Assembly: GCA_024644505.1 (NCBI GenBank)
Contig: JAHEHQ010000157.1
Coordinates: forward strand, 1 to 6,302
DNA: 6,302 nt
Direction: 5' to 3'
DNA from: Gammaproteobacteria bacterium
GTDB lineage: Bacteria > Pseudomonadota > Gammaproteobacteria > Chromatiales > Chromatiaceae
Shown here: positions 1-6,302 of the stretch, one piece after another
Layout: each line of letters opens with the position of its first letter
Numbering within the stretch: position 1 is the stretch's first letter
The notes under the pieces: model-generated
The model's input: the letters and a program-made list of their open reading frames with translations, nothing else
Told to the model about the DNA's origin: nothing
The model's database searches: none
Made by a program: the position numbers and the translations under genes

Positions 1-1
1 C

Positions 2-871
2 TACTCGCTTATCCGGTCCCTGGCCTCGCGCATAGCCAAGGAAACAGGTGCTGTACTCGGTTATCTGCCCGAGGCGGCCAACAGTCTGGGCGCGAGACTG
101 GTCGGGGCAATACCGGGGAAGGGCGCGGATGCCTCGGCGATGCTGGAGGCGCCGCGCAAGGGCTATCTGCTGTTGGGTGTGGAGCCGGACAAGGATTTCG
201 CAAATCCCTCCCTGACCCGGAAGGCCCTGGACGAGGCGGACTGCGTCGTGGCCCTGAGCCTTTATCGCAGCCCGTCCCTGGAAAATACCGCGGATGTCAT
301 CCTGCCCGTGGCGGGTTATGCGGAAACCTCCGGGACCTACGTCAATGCGGAAGGGATCTGGCAGTCGTTCGGCGGTGCGGTCAAGCCGGCGGGCGAGGCG
401 CGGCCGGCGTGGAAGGTGCTGAGGGTTCTGGGCAATCTGTTGGATGTCCCGGGGTTCGATTACGTCAGTTCCGATCAGATACTCGAAGAGGCGCGGGCCG
501 CGTCGGACGTGAAACCCGACAATGGCACGGATACACCCAGTGACTGGCAGGTCAGATCCGCGTCAATGGGCCTGGTGCGTATCGGCGATGTGTCCCCTTA
601 CTCAGTGGATCCCCTGGTTCGCCGATCCGCGGCCCTGCAGCAAACCAAGGATGCCGGTGTTGCGGCGATCTATATCAATTCCGATGCTGCGGCGCAGGCG
701 GGGATGGCTGCGGGGGAACAGGTTACCGCAAAACAGGGAACCGGCAGTGCGACCCTGCCGCTGGTCATCGATGAAGCGGTTCCAGACGGATGCGTGCGAA
801 TTCCCGCGGCAATGCCCGGTACCGAGGGCCTGGGCGGTTCCTTTGGCGAAGTGACCCTGGAGAAGGCATAA
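2..871 (+). CDS. nuoG: NADH-quinone oxidoreductase subunit G (NuoG), C-terminal part
   Basis: This is the 3' end of nuoG. The reading frame is open from base 2 to the TAA at 869-871, giving 289 residues, and the start lies upstream of the window. NuoG is the large iron-sulfur subunit of the peripheral arm of complex I. Its N-terminal cluster domains are not in view; the part seen is the molybdopterin-oxidoreductase-like region, which is structural and carries no cofactor in complex I. Visible signatures are YLPEAANSLGARLVG (segment residues 21-35), then ADVILPVAGYAETSGTYVN (97-115), the block conserved in the molybdopterin oxidoreductase fold and NuoG. A tail after PLVRRSAALQQT resembles the molybdopterin-dinucleotide-binding C-terminal domain. 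The stop codon directly abuts the nuoH start. The assignment rests on these motifs and on nuoH-nuoM following in the standard order. Confidence 0.93.
   Translation, partial: YSLIRSLASRIAKETGAVLGYLPEAANSLGARLVGAIPGKGADASAMLEAPRKGYLLLGVEPDKDFANPSLTRKALDEADCVVALSLYRSPSLENTADVILPVAGYAETSGTYVNAEGIWQSFGGAVKPAGEARPAWKVLRVLGNLLDVPGFDYVSSDQILEEARAASDVKPDNGTDTPSDWQVRSASMGLVRIGDVSPYSVDPLVRRSAALQQTKDAGVAAIYINSDAAAQAGMAAGEQVTAKQGTGSATLPLVIDEAVPDGCVRIPAAMPGTEGLGGSFGEVTLEKA
859..866 (+). promoter_or_regulatory. Ribosome binding site deciding the GTG start of nuoH
   Basis: The purine run GGAGAAGG lies inside the last codons of nuoG. Its GGAG ends 9 bases, and its AAGG 5 bases, before the GTG at 872. The next in-frame start, ATG at 884, would be about 21 bases from the GGAG and has no good Shine-Dalgarno sequence of its own. 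This favours GTG 872 as the nuoH start. Confidence 0.6.
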
Positions 872-1933
872 GTGATTGAGACAATGTTAAGCCTCTGGGA
901 ATGGCTCGGCGAGAATCTTGTCATTGTTCAGATTCTGATCAAGATCGTGGTGATCATCGCGCCGCTGATGCTCTGTGTCGCCTATTTCACCTTCGCGGAA
1001 CGCAAGATCATCGGCTATATGCAGGTGCGCATCGGTCCCAACCGGGTCGGCCCCAAGGGCTGGCTGCAGCCTATCGCGGATGCCGTCAAGCTGATGTTCA
1101 AGGAGATCATCATCCCCACGGGTGCCAACAAGACCCTGTTTCTCCTGGCGCCGATGCTGACGCTGGGCCCGGCCCTTGCCGCCTGGGCGGTCATCCCCTT
1201 TTCCGATGGCCTGGTGCTCGCGGATATCAATGCCGCGCTGCTTTACGTGATCGCACTGACTTCGGTGGGCGTCTACGGGGTGCTTATCGCCGGCTGGGCC
1301 TCCAACTCCAAATATGCCTTCCTGGGTGCCATGCGTTCCGCCGCCCAGATCGTCTCCTACGAGATCGCCATGGGGTTTGCCCTGGTGGGCGTGCTGGTGG
1401 CGGCGGGCAGTATGAACCTGGGCGATATCGTCCGGGCGCAGCAGGGCGGGGGCGGATTGTTCAACTGGTTCTGGCTGCCGCTGCTGCCCCTGTTCGTTAT
1501 CTACTTCATTTCCGGTGTGGCCGAGACCAACCGCGCACCTTTTGATGTGGCCGAGGGTGAATCCGAGATCGTCGCCGGCTTCCATGTGGAATACTCGGGT
1601 ATGGCCTTTGCGGTCTTCTTCCTCGGTGAGTATGCCAACATGATCCTGATCTCGGCGCTCACCGCCCTGTTTTTCCTGGGCGGCTGGTTGTCGCCGTTTG
1701 CGGGCTGGCCGCTGTTGGGCGCCATGACCGACTGGGTTCCCGGTTTTGTCTGGTTCGTTTTGAAGGTGGCCTTCGTCGGGTTTTTCTATCTTTGGCTGCG
1801 GGCCACCTTTCCCCGGTATCGCTACGATCAGATCATGCGGCTGGGTTGGAAGGTGTTCATTCCCATTACCATCGTCTGGATCGTGGTGGTGGGCCTGATG
1901 GTGGTGCTGGAGATGCCCTGGTGGTTCGATTGA
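872..1933 (+). CDS. nuoH: NADH-quinone oxidoreductase subunit H (NuoH, ND1 homologue)
   Basis: NuoH is the inner-membrane subunit that forms most of the quinone-binding chamber and anchors the peripheral arm. The 353-residue protein is hydrophobic throughout, with about eight or nine membrane segments. Family signatures are all present: AERKIIGYMQVRIGPNRVGP (residues 42-61), the conserved loop after the first helix; YEIAMG (163-168) with Glu164; and GVAETNRAPFDVAEGESEIV (215-234), the acidic loop at the quinone cavity and start of the proton path (the E-channel). LRATFPRYRYDQIMRLGWK (309-327) near the C-terminus is also typical. The chosen start is GTG, directly after the nuoG stop with no spacer, backed by GGAGAAGG upstream. 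ATG at 884 would give 349 residues and cannot be excluded. At 353 residues it is longer than E. coli NuoH (325). No disruption is seen. Confidence 0.97.
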   Translation: MIETMLSLWEWLGENLVIVQILIKIVVIIAPLMLCVAYFTFAERKIIGYMQVRIGPNRVGPKGWLQPIADAVKLMFKEIIIPTGANKTLFLLAPMLTLGPALAAWAVIPFSDGLVLADINAALLYVIALTSVGVYGVLIAGWASNSKYAFLGAMRSAAQIVSYEIAMGFALVGVLVAAGSMNLGDIVRAQQGGGGLFNWFWLPLLPLFVIYFISGVAETNRAPFDVAEGESEIVAGFHVEYSGMAFAVFFLGEYANMILISALTALFFLGGWLSPFAGWPLLGAMTDWVPGFVWFVLKVAFVGFFYLWLRATFPRYRYDQIMRLGWKVFIPITIVWIVVVGLMVVLEMPWWFD

Positions 1934-1955
1934 AGGTACTGAGGCGGACTAAACG

Positions 1956-2444
1956 ATGAACGTACTGCGCGACTACATCAAGAGCCTGTTCCTGCTGGAA
2001 CTCTGGAAGGGGCTGAGTATTACCGGCCGCTATCTGTTCCGCAAAAAATTCACGGTTCAGTACCCGGAGGAGAAGGCGCCGATGTCGCCGCGTTTCCGGG
2101 GGGTGCATGCCCTGCGCCGTTACCCCAACGGCGAGGAGCGCTGCATCGCCTGTAAACTGTGTGAGGCGACCTGTCCGGCCCTGGCCATCACCATCGAGGC
2201 GGAACCCCGGGCGGACGGTTCGCGGCGAACCACCCGTTATGACATCGACCTGTTCAAGTGCATCTACTGCGGCTACTGCCAGGAGGCCTGTCCGGTCGAT
2301 GCCATCGTCGAGACACGGATCTACGAATACTCCTTTGAGAACCGGCAGGACGCGGTGTTGACCAAAGAGAAGCTTCTGGAGATCGGCGACAAATGCGAGG
2401 CGCAACTGGCGGCTGACATTGCGGCCCAGGCGAACTACCGCTGA
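1956..2444 (+). CDS. nuoI: NADH-quinone oxidoreductase subunit I (NuoI), 2x[4Fe-4S] ferredoxin-like
   Basis: NuoI carries the two [4Fe-4S] clusters N6a and N6b, which pass electrons along the peripheral arm to cluster N2 in NuoB. The 162-residue protein has an amphipathic N-terminus (about residues 1-30) expected to lie against the membrane near NuoH. Two ferredoxin motifs follow: CIACKLCEATCP with Cys63, 66, 69 and 73, and CIYCGYCQEACP with Cys102, 105, 108 and 112. All eight ligands are present; in this fold the fourth cysteine of each motif ligates the other cluster. An in-frame TAA at 1950-1952 closes the frame just upstream, so ATG 1956 is the first possible start. GAGG at 1941-1944 may serve as a somewhat distant Shine-Dalgarno sequence. 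It is shorter than E. coli NuoI (180 residues), in line with non-enteric proteobacterial forms. The gap from nuoH is 22 bases. Confidence 0.98.
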   Translation: MNVLRDYIKSLFLLELWKGLSITGRYLFRKKFTVQYPEEKAPMSPRFRGVHALRRYPNGEERCIACKLCEATCPALAITIEAEPRADGSRRTTRYDIDLFKCIYCGYCQEACPVDAIVETRIYEYSFENRQDAVLTKEKLLEIGDKCEAQLAADIAAQANYR

Positions 2445-2485
2445 TGAAAACACCGTCCGAGAACCTGATGTGGATTAACCGATGA
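2444..2485 (+). other. 13-codon mini-ORF coupling nuoI to nuoJ (putative leader peptide or reinitiation bridge)
   Basis: The 37-base nuoI-nuoJ gap is the longest in the window and is spanned by a tiny open frame. Its ATG (2444-2446) overlaps the nuoI stop as TGATG, and it reads MKTPSENLMWINR before a TGA at 2483-2485 that overlaps the nuoJ start as ATGA. Both overlaps are the type commonly associated with termination-reinitiation. No good Shine-Dalgarno sequence precedes it; the nearest AGG, at 2428-2430, is about 13 bases away. The overlaps are read directly from the sequence. That the frame is translated, or that it carries ribosomes across to nuoJ, is inference. It may be a chance open frame in spacer DNA. 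Confidence 0.3.
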
Positions 2486-3084
2486 CATTCAAACTGTTTG
2501 TCTTTTATACCTTCGCCATCGTCCTTGTGGCATCCGCCCTGATGGTGATAACCCGCCGCAACCCGGTTCATTCGGCCCTGTTTCTGGTGCTGGCCTTTTT
2601 TACCAGTGCGGGTATCTGGCTGCTGGCCGAAGCGGAGTTTCTCGCCATCGTGCTGGTTCTCGTGTACGTCGGCGCGGTGATGGTGCTGTTCCTGTTCGTG
2701 GTGATGATGCTGGATATCGACATGGCCACCCTGCGGGCGGGTTTCATCAACTATCTGCCGGTGGCGGTGCTCGTCGCCGCCGTCATGGCCGTGGAGATAT
2801 TTCTTGTGGTGGGGCCGGGGAATTTCGGTCTCGACGTGTTCGCGCCGCCCCCGCCTATGCCGGCCGACTACAGTAATACGGCGAGCCTGGGCAATGTGCT
2901 CTATACCGTCTACATGTACCCGTTCGAAATTGCCGCGGTGATCCTGCTGGTGGCGATCATCGCCGCCATAGGCCTGACCATGCGCAAGCGCGCCGACACC
3001 AAGTACCAGAATCCGTCGGAGCAGGTACGGATAAGAAAAGGGCCGGACCGCATCCAGGTGGTGCATATGGACACCGAGGACTGA
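2482..3084 (+). CDS. nuoJ: NADH-quinone oxidoreductase subunit J (NuoJ, ND6 homologue)
   Basis: NuoJ is a membrane subunit between NuoH and NuoK/NuoN that helps link quinone chemistry to proton movement. The 200-residue protein has about five membrane segments. Recognisable family blocks are RRNPVHSALFLVLAFF (residues 25-40), the third-helix block FLAIVLVLVYVGAVMVLFLF (53-72), the region where complex I structures show a pi-bulge that changes between states, and YPFEIAAVILLVAIIAAIGL (146-165). A polar, basic tail of about 30 residues follows the last helix. An in-frame TAA at 2476-2478 lies just upstream, so ATG 2482 is the earliest possible start. The Shine-Dalgarno sequence is weak (GGA at 2472-2474), so coupling to upstream translation is plausible. 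The gene ends in a tandem stop, TGATAA (3082-3087). Confidence 0.97.
   Translation: MTFKLFVFYTFAIVLVASALMVITRRNPVHSALFLVLAFFTSAGIWLLAEAEFLAIVLVLVYVGAVMVLFLFVVMMLDIDMATLRAGFINYLPVAVLVAAVMAVEIFLVVGPGNFGLDVFAPPPPMPADYSNTASLGNVLYTVYMYPFEIAAVILLVAIIAAIGLTMRKRADTKYQNPSEQVRIRKGPDRIQVVHMDTED
3076..3080 (+). promoter_or_regulatory. Ribosome binding site for nuoK
   Basis: GAGGA lies within the last codons of nuoJ and ends 9 bases before the nuoK ATG at 3090. It supports that start, which also gives the expected length and N-terminus for NuoK. Confidence 0.55.
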
Positions 3085-3089
3085 TAACA

Positions 3090-3395
3090 ATGATTGCACT
3101 CTCCGACTACCTGATTCTTGGTGCCATCCTGTTTTCCATAAGCCTGGCCGGGATTTTTCTGAATCGTAAGAACGTGATCATTCTGCTGATGTGCATCGAA
3201 TTGATGCTGTTGGCCGTGAACATGAACTTTATCGCCTTCTCGCATTTTCATGGCGACCTGGTGGGCCAGGTGTTCGTGTTCTTCATCCTGACCGTGGCGG
3301 CGGCGGAGGCGGCCATCGGGTTGGCGATTCTGGTCGTGCTGTTCAGGAACAGGCTGACCATCAACGTACAGGACCTGGATACCCTGAAGGGTTAG
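3090..3395 (+). CDS. nuoK: NADH-quinone oxidoreductase subunit K (NuoK, ND4L homologue)
   Basis: NuoK is a small three-helix membrane subunit related to MrpC. It carries protons or charge between the NuoH/NuoJ region and the antiporter-like subunits. The 101-residue length matches the family (about 100). The two membrane-embedded glutamates known to matter in E. coli (Glu36 and Glu72) appear here as Glu37 in MCIELMLLAVN and Glu73 in TVAAAEAAIGLAI. The N-terminal block LFSISLAGIFLNRKNVI and the C-terminal VVLFRNRLTINVQDLDTLKG are also typical. Only five bases separate it from the nuoJ stop. The start is supported by GAGGA at 3076-3080. No anomaly is seen. Confidence 0.98.
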   Translation: MIALSDYLILGAILFSISLAGIFLNRKNVIILLMCIELMLLAVNMNFIAFSHFHGDLVGQVFVFFILTVAAAEAAIGLAILVVLFRNRLTINVQDLDTLKG

Positions 3396-3411
3396 CGCCG
3401 GAACGAAAGTT

Positions 3412-5400
3412 ATGGAAAATCTCTATATCGCCATCGTACTCGCACCCCTGATCGGTGCGGTCATTGCCGGCTTCTGGGGCGACCGGATCGGCCGCAAGGG
3501 GGCTCACTGGGTAACCAGCTCCGGGGTGGGCATCTCCGCAATTTTGTCACTGTATGTGCTGTCCGGGTTTATGTCCGGTTCCCGGGAGGTCTTCAACGGC
3601 GCCGTCTATACCTGGATGATCAGCGACGGCCTGCGTATGGAGGTGGGTTTTCTCGTCGACCAGCTGACGGCGCTGATGATGAGCGTGGTCACCTTCGTCT
3701 CCTTCTGTATCCATATCTACACCATCGGCTACATGGCCGACGACGAACATAACTGGCCCAAGGAAAGCCTTGCGGGCCGCAACAGCTATCAGCGTTTCTT
3801 CAGCTACATTTCCCTGTTTACCTTTGCCATGCTGATGCTGGTTATGGCGAACAACTTCCTTCAGCTGTTTTTCGGTTGGGAGGCGGTCGGTCTGGTTTCC
3901 TATCTGCTGATCGGATTCTGGTCGGTGAGGCCAACGGCGATTTTTGCCAATCTCAAGGCGTTTCTCGTCAACCGCGTCGGCGACTTCGGCTTCATTCTGG
4001 GCATCGCCGCGGTTGCCATGTACACCAACAGCCTGGATTATGCCGAGGTGTTCGCAGCCGTGCCGGGACTGGCGGATACCCAGGTACAGATTCTCGGAAA
4101 CACTTCCTGGTCCCTGATGTCGGTCATCGGCATATTGCTGTTCATCGGCGCCATGGGCAAGTCGGCCCAGGTTCCGCTGCATGTGTGGCTGCCCGATTCC
4201 ATGGAAGGCCCCACGCCCATATCGGCCCTGATCCATGCGGCCACCATGGTGACCGCGGGTGTTTTCATGGTCGCGAGGATGTCGCCCATCTATGAGTTTT
4301 CCGAGACGGCCCTGAGCTTTATCCTGGTGATCGGTGCCACCACCGCCATTTTCACCGGGCTCATCGGCATCGTGCAGAACGACATCAAGCGCGTGGTAGC
4401 TTACTCGACGCTGTCACAGCTGGGCTACATGATGGTGGCCTTGGGCGCTTCCGCCTACGCGGCCGGCATTTTCCATCTCATGACCCACGCCTTCTTCAAG
4501 GCCCTGCTGTTCCTGGCCGCCGGCTCGGTGATCATCGGCATGCACCATGACCAGGATATCCGCAACATGGGCGGAATCAAGAAGTACATGCCATGGACCT
4601 ACTGGACCTCACTGGTCGGGTCCCTGGCATTGATCGGCTTTCCGGGGTTCTCGGGATTTTTCTCCAAGGATGCCATCATCGAAGCGGTTCATCACTCCCA
4701 GATCGCAGGCTCGGGCTATGCCTATGCGATGGTGCTGATCGGTGTCTTCGTGACCGCACTCTACAGCTTCCGTATGTTCTTCCTGGTGTTTCACGGCGAA
4801 GGTCCAAGGGACGAACATGCCAAGGCCCACCTTCACGAGTCCCCCAAGGTGGTGACCGTGCCACTGGTGCTGCTGGCCATACCTTCCGTATTCATCGGTT
4901 ATCTCACCCTGGATACCCTGTTGTTCGGTGACTGGTTCGACGGCGTGCTGTTCGTACTGCCCCAGCACGACACACTGGCGGCCGTGGAAGCCTCCGTCCA
5001 CAATGCCAACGGGATGCTTGCACACGGTTTCTTCGGGGTGCCTTTGTATCTGGCACTGGGTGGGCTGGTAACGGCCGCGGTGATCTACCTGTTCAAACCT
5101 TCCATAGCCGATACCATAAAGAATGGGCTGAAGCCGATCTATCGGACCCTGGAGATGAAGTACTGGTTCGACGAGCTCTACCAGTTCCTGTTCGCCGGCG
5201 GCAGCCGCGGTATCGGCAGGTTTTTCTGGAAGGGGGGAGACCAACTCATTATCGATAGTGTCATAATCAACGGTTCCGCCCGGGCCATCGGGCGTTTTGC
5301 GGATCGCATTCGCAGCGTCCAGACCGGATTTCTTTATCACTACGCCATTGCCATGATATTGGGTCTGCTGTTATTGCTGACCTGGTTCGTGATCGCTTAG
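3412..5400 (+). CDS. nuoL: NADH-quinone oxidoreductase subunit L (NuoL, ND5 homologue)
   Basis: NuoL is the distal antiporter-like proton-pumping subunit of the membrane arm, homologous to MrpA. It has 662 residues against 613 in E. coli; part of the extra length is probably the hydrophilic stretch at about residues 503-540. Proton-path residues are present: Glu157 in FFGWEAVGLVSYLLIGFW (E. coli Glu144), Lys250 in GAMGKSAQVPLHVWLPDSME (E. coli Lys229), the His355/His359/Lys363 group in HLMTHAFFKALLF, and Lys419-Asp420 in GFFSKDAIIEA (E. coli Lys399-Asp400). The C-terminal part (about 541-662) fits the long lateral helix and final anchoring membrane segment, with the conserved KYWFDELY block at 583-590. 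About 16 membrane segments are expected. The gap from nuoK is 16 bases, and the Shine-Dalgarno sequence is weak (GGA at 3400-3402 or GAAAG at 3405-3409). The frame is intact to the TAG. Confidence 0.98.
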   Translation: MENLYIAIVLAPLIGAVIAGFWGDRIGRKGAHWVTSSGVGISAILSLYVLSGFMSGSREVFNGAVYTWMISDGLRMEVGFLVDQLTALMMSVVTFVSFCIHIYTIGYMADDEHNWPKESLAGRNSYQRFFSYISLFTFAMLMLVMANNFLQLFFGWEAVGLVSYLLIGFWSVRPTAIFANLKAFLVNRVGDFGFILGIAAVAMYTNSLDYAEVFAAVPGLADTQVQILGNTSWSLMSVIGILLFIGAMGKSAQVPLHVWLPDSMEGPTPISALIHAATMVTAGVFMVARMSPIYEFSETALSFILVIGATTAIFTGLIGIVQNDIKRVVAYSTLSQLGYMMVALGASAYAAGIFHLMTHAFFKALLFLAAGSVIIGMHHDQDIRNMGGIKKYMPWTYWTSLVGSLALIGFPGFSGFFSKDAIIEAVHHSQIAGSGYAYAMVLIGVFVTALYSFRMFFLVFHGEGPRDEHAKAHLHESPKVVTVPLVLLAIPSVFIGYLTLDTLLFGDWFDGVLFVLPQHDTLAAVEASVHNANGMLAHGFFGVPLYLALGGLVTAAVIYLFKPSIADTIKNGLKPIYRTLEMKYWFDELYQFLFAGGSRGIGRFFWKGGDQLIIDSVIINGSARAIGRFADRIRSVQTGFLYHYAIAMILGLLLLLTWFVIA

Positions 5401-5402
5401 GA
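5399..5402 (+). promoter_or_regulatory. Ribosome binding site for nuoM overlapping the nuoL stop
   Basis: AGGA shares two bases with the nuoL TAG stop (5398-5400) and ends 8 bases before the nuoM ATG at 5411. A ribosome terminating on nuoL would therefore sit on the nuoM entry site, which suggests translational coupling. That consequence is inference. Confidence 0.5.
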
Positions 5403-5410
5403 ATCCCCGC

Positions 5411-6302
5411 ATGTTTGCAGACCTGCCCATTCTCAGTCTGACCATCTGGTTGCCGATCATCGGCGGTGCCCTGGTGTTGGCCAGCGGAAACAAGGCCGCC
5501 AATGCCACACGCTGGACAGCGCTGATCATAGCGATCCTGACCTTTATCGTGAGCCTGCCGCTCTGGTCCAGTTTCGACACTTCCACGGCACAGATGCAGT
5601 TTGTGGAACGCGCCATGTGGATCGAGCGCTTCGGCATCGAGTACTACCTGGGGGTCGACGGCATCTCCATGCCCCTGATCATCCTCACCACCTTTATCAC
5701 GGTGTTCGTCATCATCGCGGGCTGGGAGGTGATTCAGTACAAACCCTCCGAGTACATGGCGGCATTTCTTATCATGGAAGGGGTGATGGTCGGCGTCTTT
5801 TCCGCACTGGACGCCATGCTTTTCTACGTCTTCTGGGAGGCGATGCTGATACCGATGTTTCTTATCATCGGTGTCTGGGGCGGACCCAACCGGGTCTACG
5901 CCACCATCAAGTTCTTTCTCTATACGTTTTTCGGCTCCGTGTTCATGCTGGTCGCGCTCATCTACATGTATTTCCAGTCCGGCAGTTTCGATATCCTCGG
6001 ATTCCACGATCTCAAGCTCGGGTTGAACGAACAGATCCTGATCTTTATCGCCTTTCTGCTGGCATTTGCGGTCAAGGTGCCCATGTGGCCGGTGCACACC
6101 TGGCTGCCCGATGCCCACGTGGAGGCGCCTACCGGTGGTTCGGTGATCCTGGCCGCCATCATGCTGAAGATCGGCGGTTACGGATTCCTGCGCTTCAGTC
6201 TTCCGATTACCCCGGACGCCAGTAACTATTTGGACTGGCTGATCATCACCATGTCCCTGATCGCGGTGGTCTATATCGGTTTCGTGGCCCTGGTGCAGCA
6301 GG
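5411..6302 (+). CDS. nuoM: NADH-quinone oxidoreductase subunit M (NuoM, ND4 homologue), N-terminal part
   Basis: NuoM is the second antiporter-like proton-pumping subunit, between NuoL and NuoN in the membrane arm. The frame opens at ATG 5411 and runs off the window end after 297 complete codons, so about 200 residues are missing relative to the usual length of about 500. Family signatures are the early block YYLGVDGISMPLIILTTFIT (residues 78-97); YVFWEAMLIPMFLIIGVWGG (139-158) with Glu143, equivalent to the essential E. coli Glu144; AFAVKVPMWPVHTWLPDAHV (218-237) with Lys222 (E. coli Lys234); and GGSVILAAIMLKIGGYGFLRF (from 242) with Lys253 (E. coli Lys265). The spacing of these residues and the WLPDAHVEAPT block distinguish NuoM from NuoL and NuoN. 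AGGA at 5399-5402 supports the start, which lies 10 bases after nuoL. Confidence 0.97.
   Translation, partial: MFADLPILSLTIWLPIIGGALVLASGNKAANATRWTALIIAILTFIVSLPLWSSFDTSTAQMQFVERAMWIERFGIEYYLGVDGISMPLIILTTFITVFVIIAGWEVIQYKPSEYMAAFLIMEGVMVGVFSALDAMLFYVFWEAMLIPMFLIIGVWGGPNRVYATIKFFLYTFFGSVFMLVALIYMYFQSGSFDILGFHDLKLGLNEQILIFIAFLLAFAVKVPMWPVHTWLPDAHVEAPTGGSVILAAIMLKIGGYGFLRFSLPITPDASNYLDWLIITMSLIAVVYIGFVALVQQ

Noticed and set aside
901..1545. A 214-codon plus-strand frame inside nuoH.
   Set aside because: It is a frame-shifted shadow of nuoH. The nuoH frame contains the full set of conserved quinone-site blocks.
2442..2484. A possible internal promoter, hairpin or terminator in the nuoI-nuoJ gap.
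   Set aside because: No convincing -35/-10 pair, inverted repeat or T-run was seen in the 37 bases.
2254..3099. A long open frame of 281 codons on the minus strand opposite nuoI and nuoJ.
   Set aside because: The predicted protein is rich in His, Gln and Arg with no recognisable domain, and it lies opposite two clearly conserved genes. Such frames arise from codon bias in GC-rich coding DNA.
4609..5340. A 243-codon minus-strand open frame opposite the 3' half of nuoL.
   Set aside because: It shows the same Gln/His/Gly-rich shadow composition and no supporting motif, and no good ribosome binding site was noticed.
5267..6118. A 283-codon minus-strand open frame opposite the end of nuoL and the start of nuoM.
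   Set aside because: It is highly charged and low in complexity, with no family motif. The opposite strand encodes NuoL and NuoM with conserved residues, so this is a shadow frame.
5617..6225. A 202-codon plus-strand frame overlapping the nuoM region.
   Set aside because: It is out of frame with nuoM, whose own frame from 5411 carries every conserved NuoM motif. The alternative frame yields an Arg/His-rich sequence without recognisable domains.
1..6302. The possibility of an undescribed system or inserted accessory gene within the operon.
   Set aside because: Seven standard complex I genes fill the window in canonical order, with gaps of 0 to 37 bases and no inserted gene, repeat or obvious compositional break.

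Overview
The window is an uninterrupted piece of a respiratory complex I (proton-pumping NADH:quinone oxidoreductase, NDH-1) operon. All genes are on the + strand, in the order nuoG (3' end only), nuoH, nuoI, nuoJ, nuoK, nuoL, nuoM (5' part only). Every gene was identified from conserved family motifs read in the translated sequence. No RNA gene, mobile element, CRISPR array, long repeat, convincing internal promoter or terminator was seen. The longest non-coding gap is 37 bases, between nuoI and nuoJ.

The organism is most likely a proteobacterium, probably a non-enteric gammaproteobacterium or a betaproteobacterium. The reasons are the fairly high GC content (judged by eye), the GHIJKLM order, the short NuoI of 162 residues (E. 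coli NuoI is 180), the long NuoH of 353 residues (E. coli is 325), the 662-residue NuoL, and a NuoG C-terminus of the kind I associate with those groups. The genus cannot be named from this sequence alone.

Layout: 2-871 is the C-terminal part of NuoG, from the peripheral arm. 872-1933 is NuoH, which forms the quinone chamber where the two arms meet. 1956-2444 is NuoI, which carries the two [4Fe-4S] clusters leading electrons to the terminal cluster. 2482-3084 (NuoJ) and 3090-3395 (NuoK) are small membrane subunits that carry the proton path between NuoH and the antiporter-like subunits. 3412-5400 is NuoL, the distal antiporter-like pump with the lateral helix. 5411 to the window end is NuoM, the second antiporter-like pump. 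nuoN would be expected next, outside the window.

Together these proteins pass electrons from NADH to quinone through NuoG and NuoI, and use the energy released at the NuoH quinone site to move protons through NuoH/J/K, NuoM and NuoL (and the unseen NuoN). Gene spacing is tight (0, 22, 37, 5, 16 and 10 bases), consistent with one polycistronic message. The key charged residues of the pumping subunits and all eight cluster cysteines of NuoI are present, so the module looks intact. This is an ordinary housekeeping region. The only mildly unusual detail is a 13-codon mini-ORF that links the nuoI stop codon to the nuoJ start codon by overlaps at both ends.
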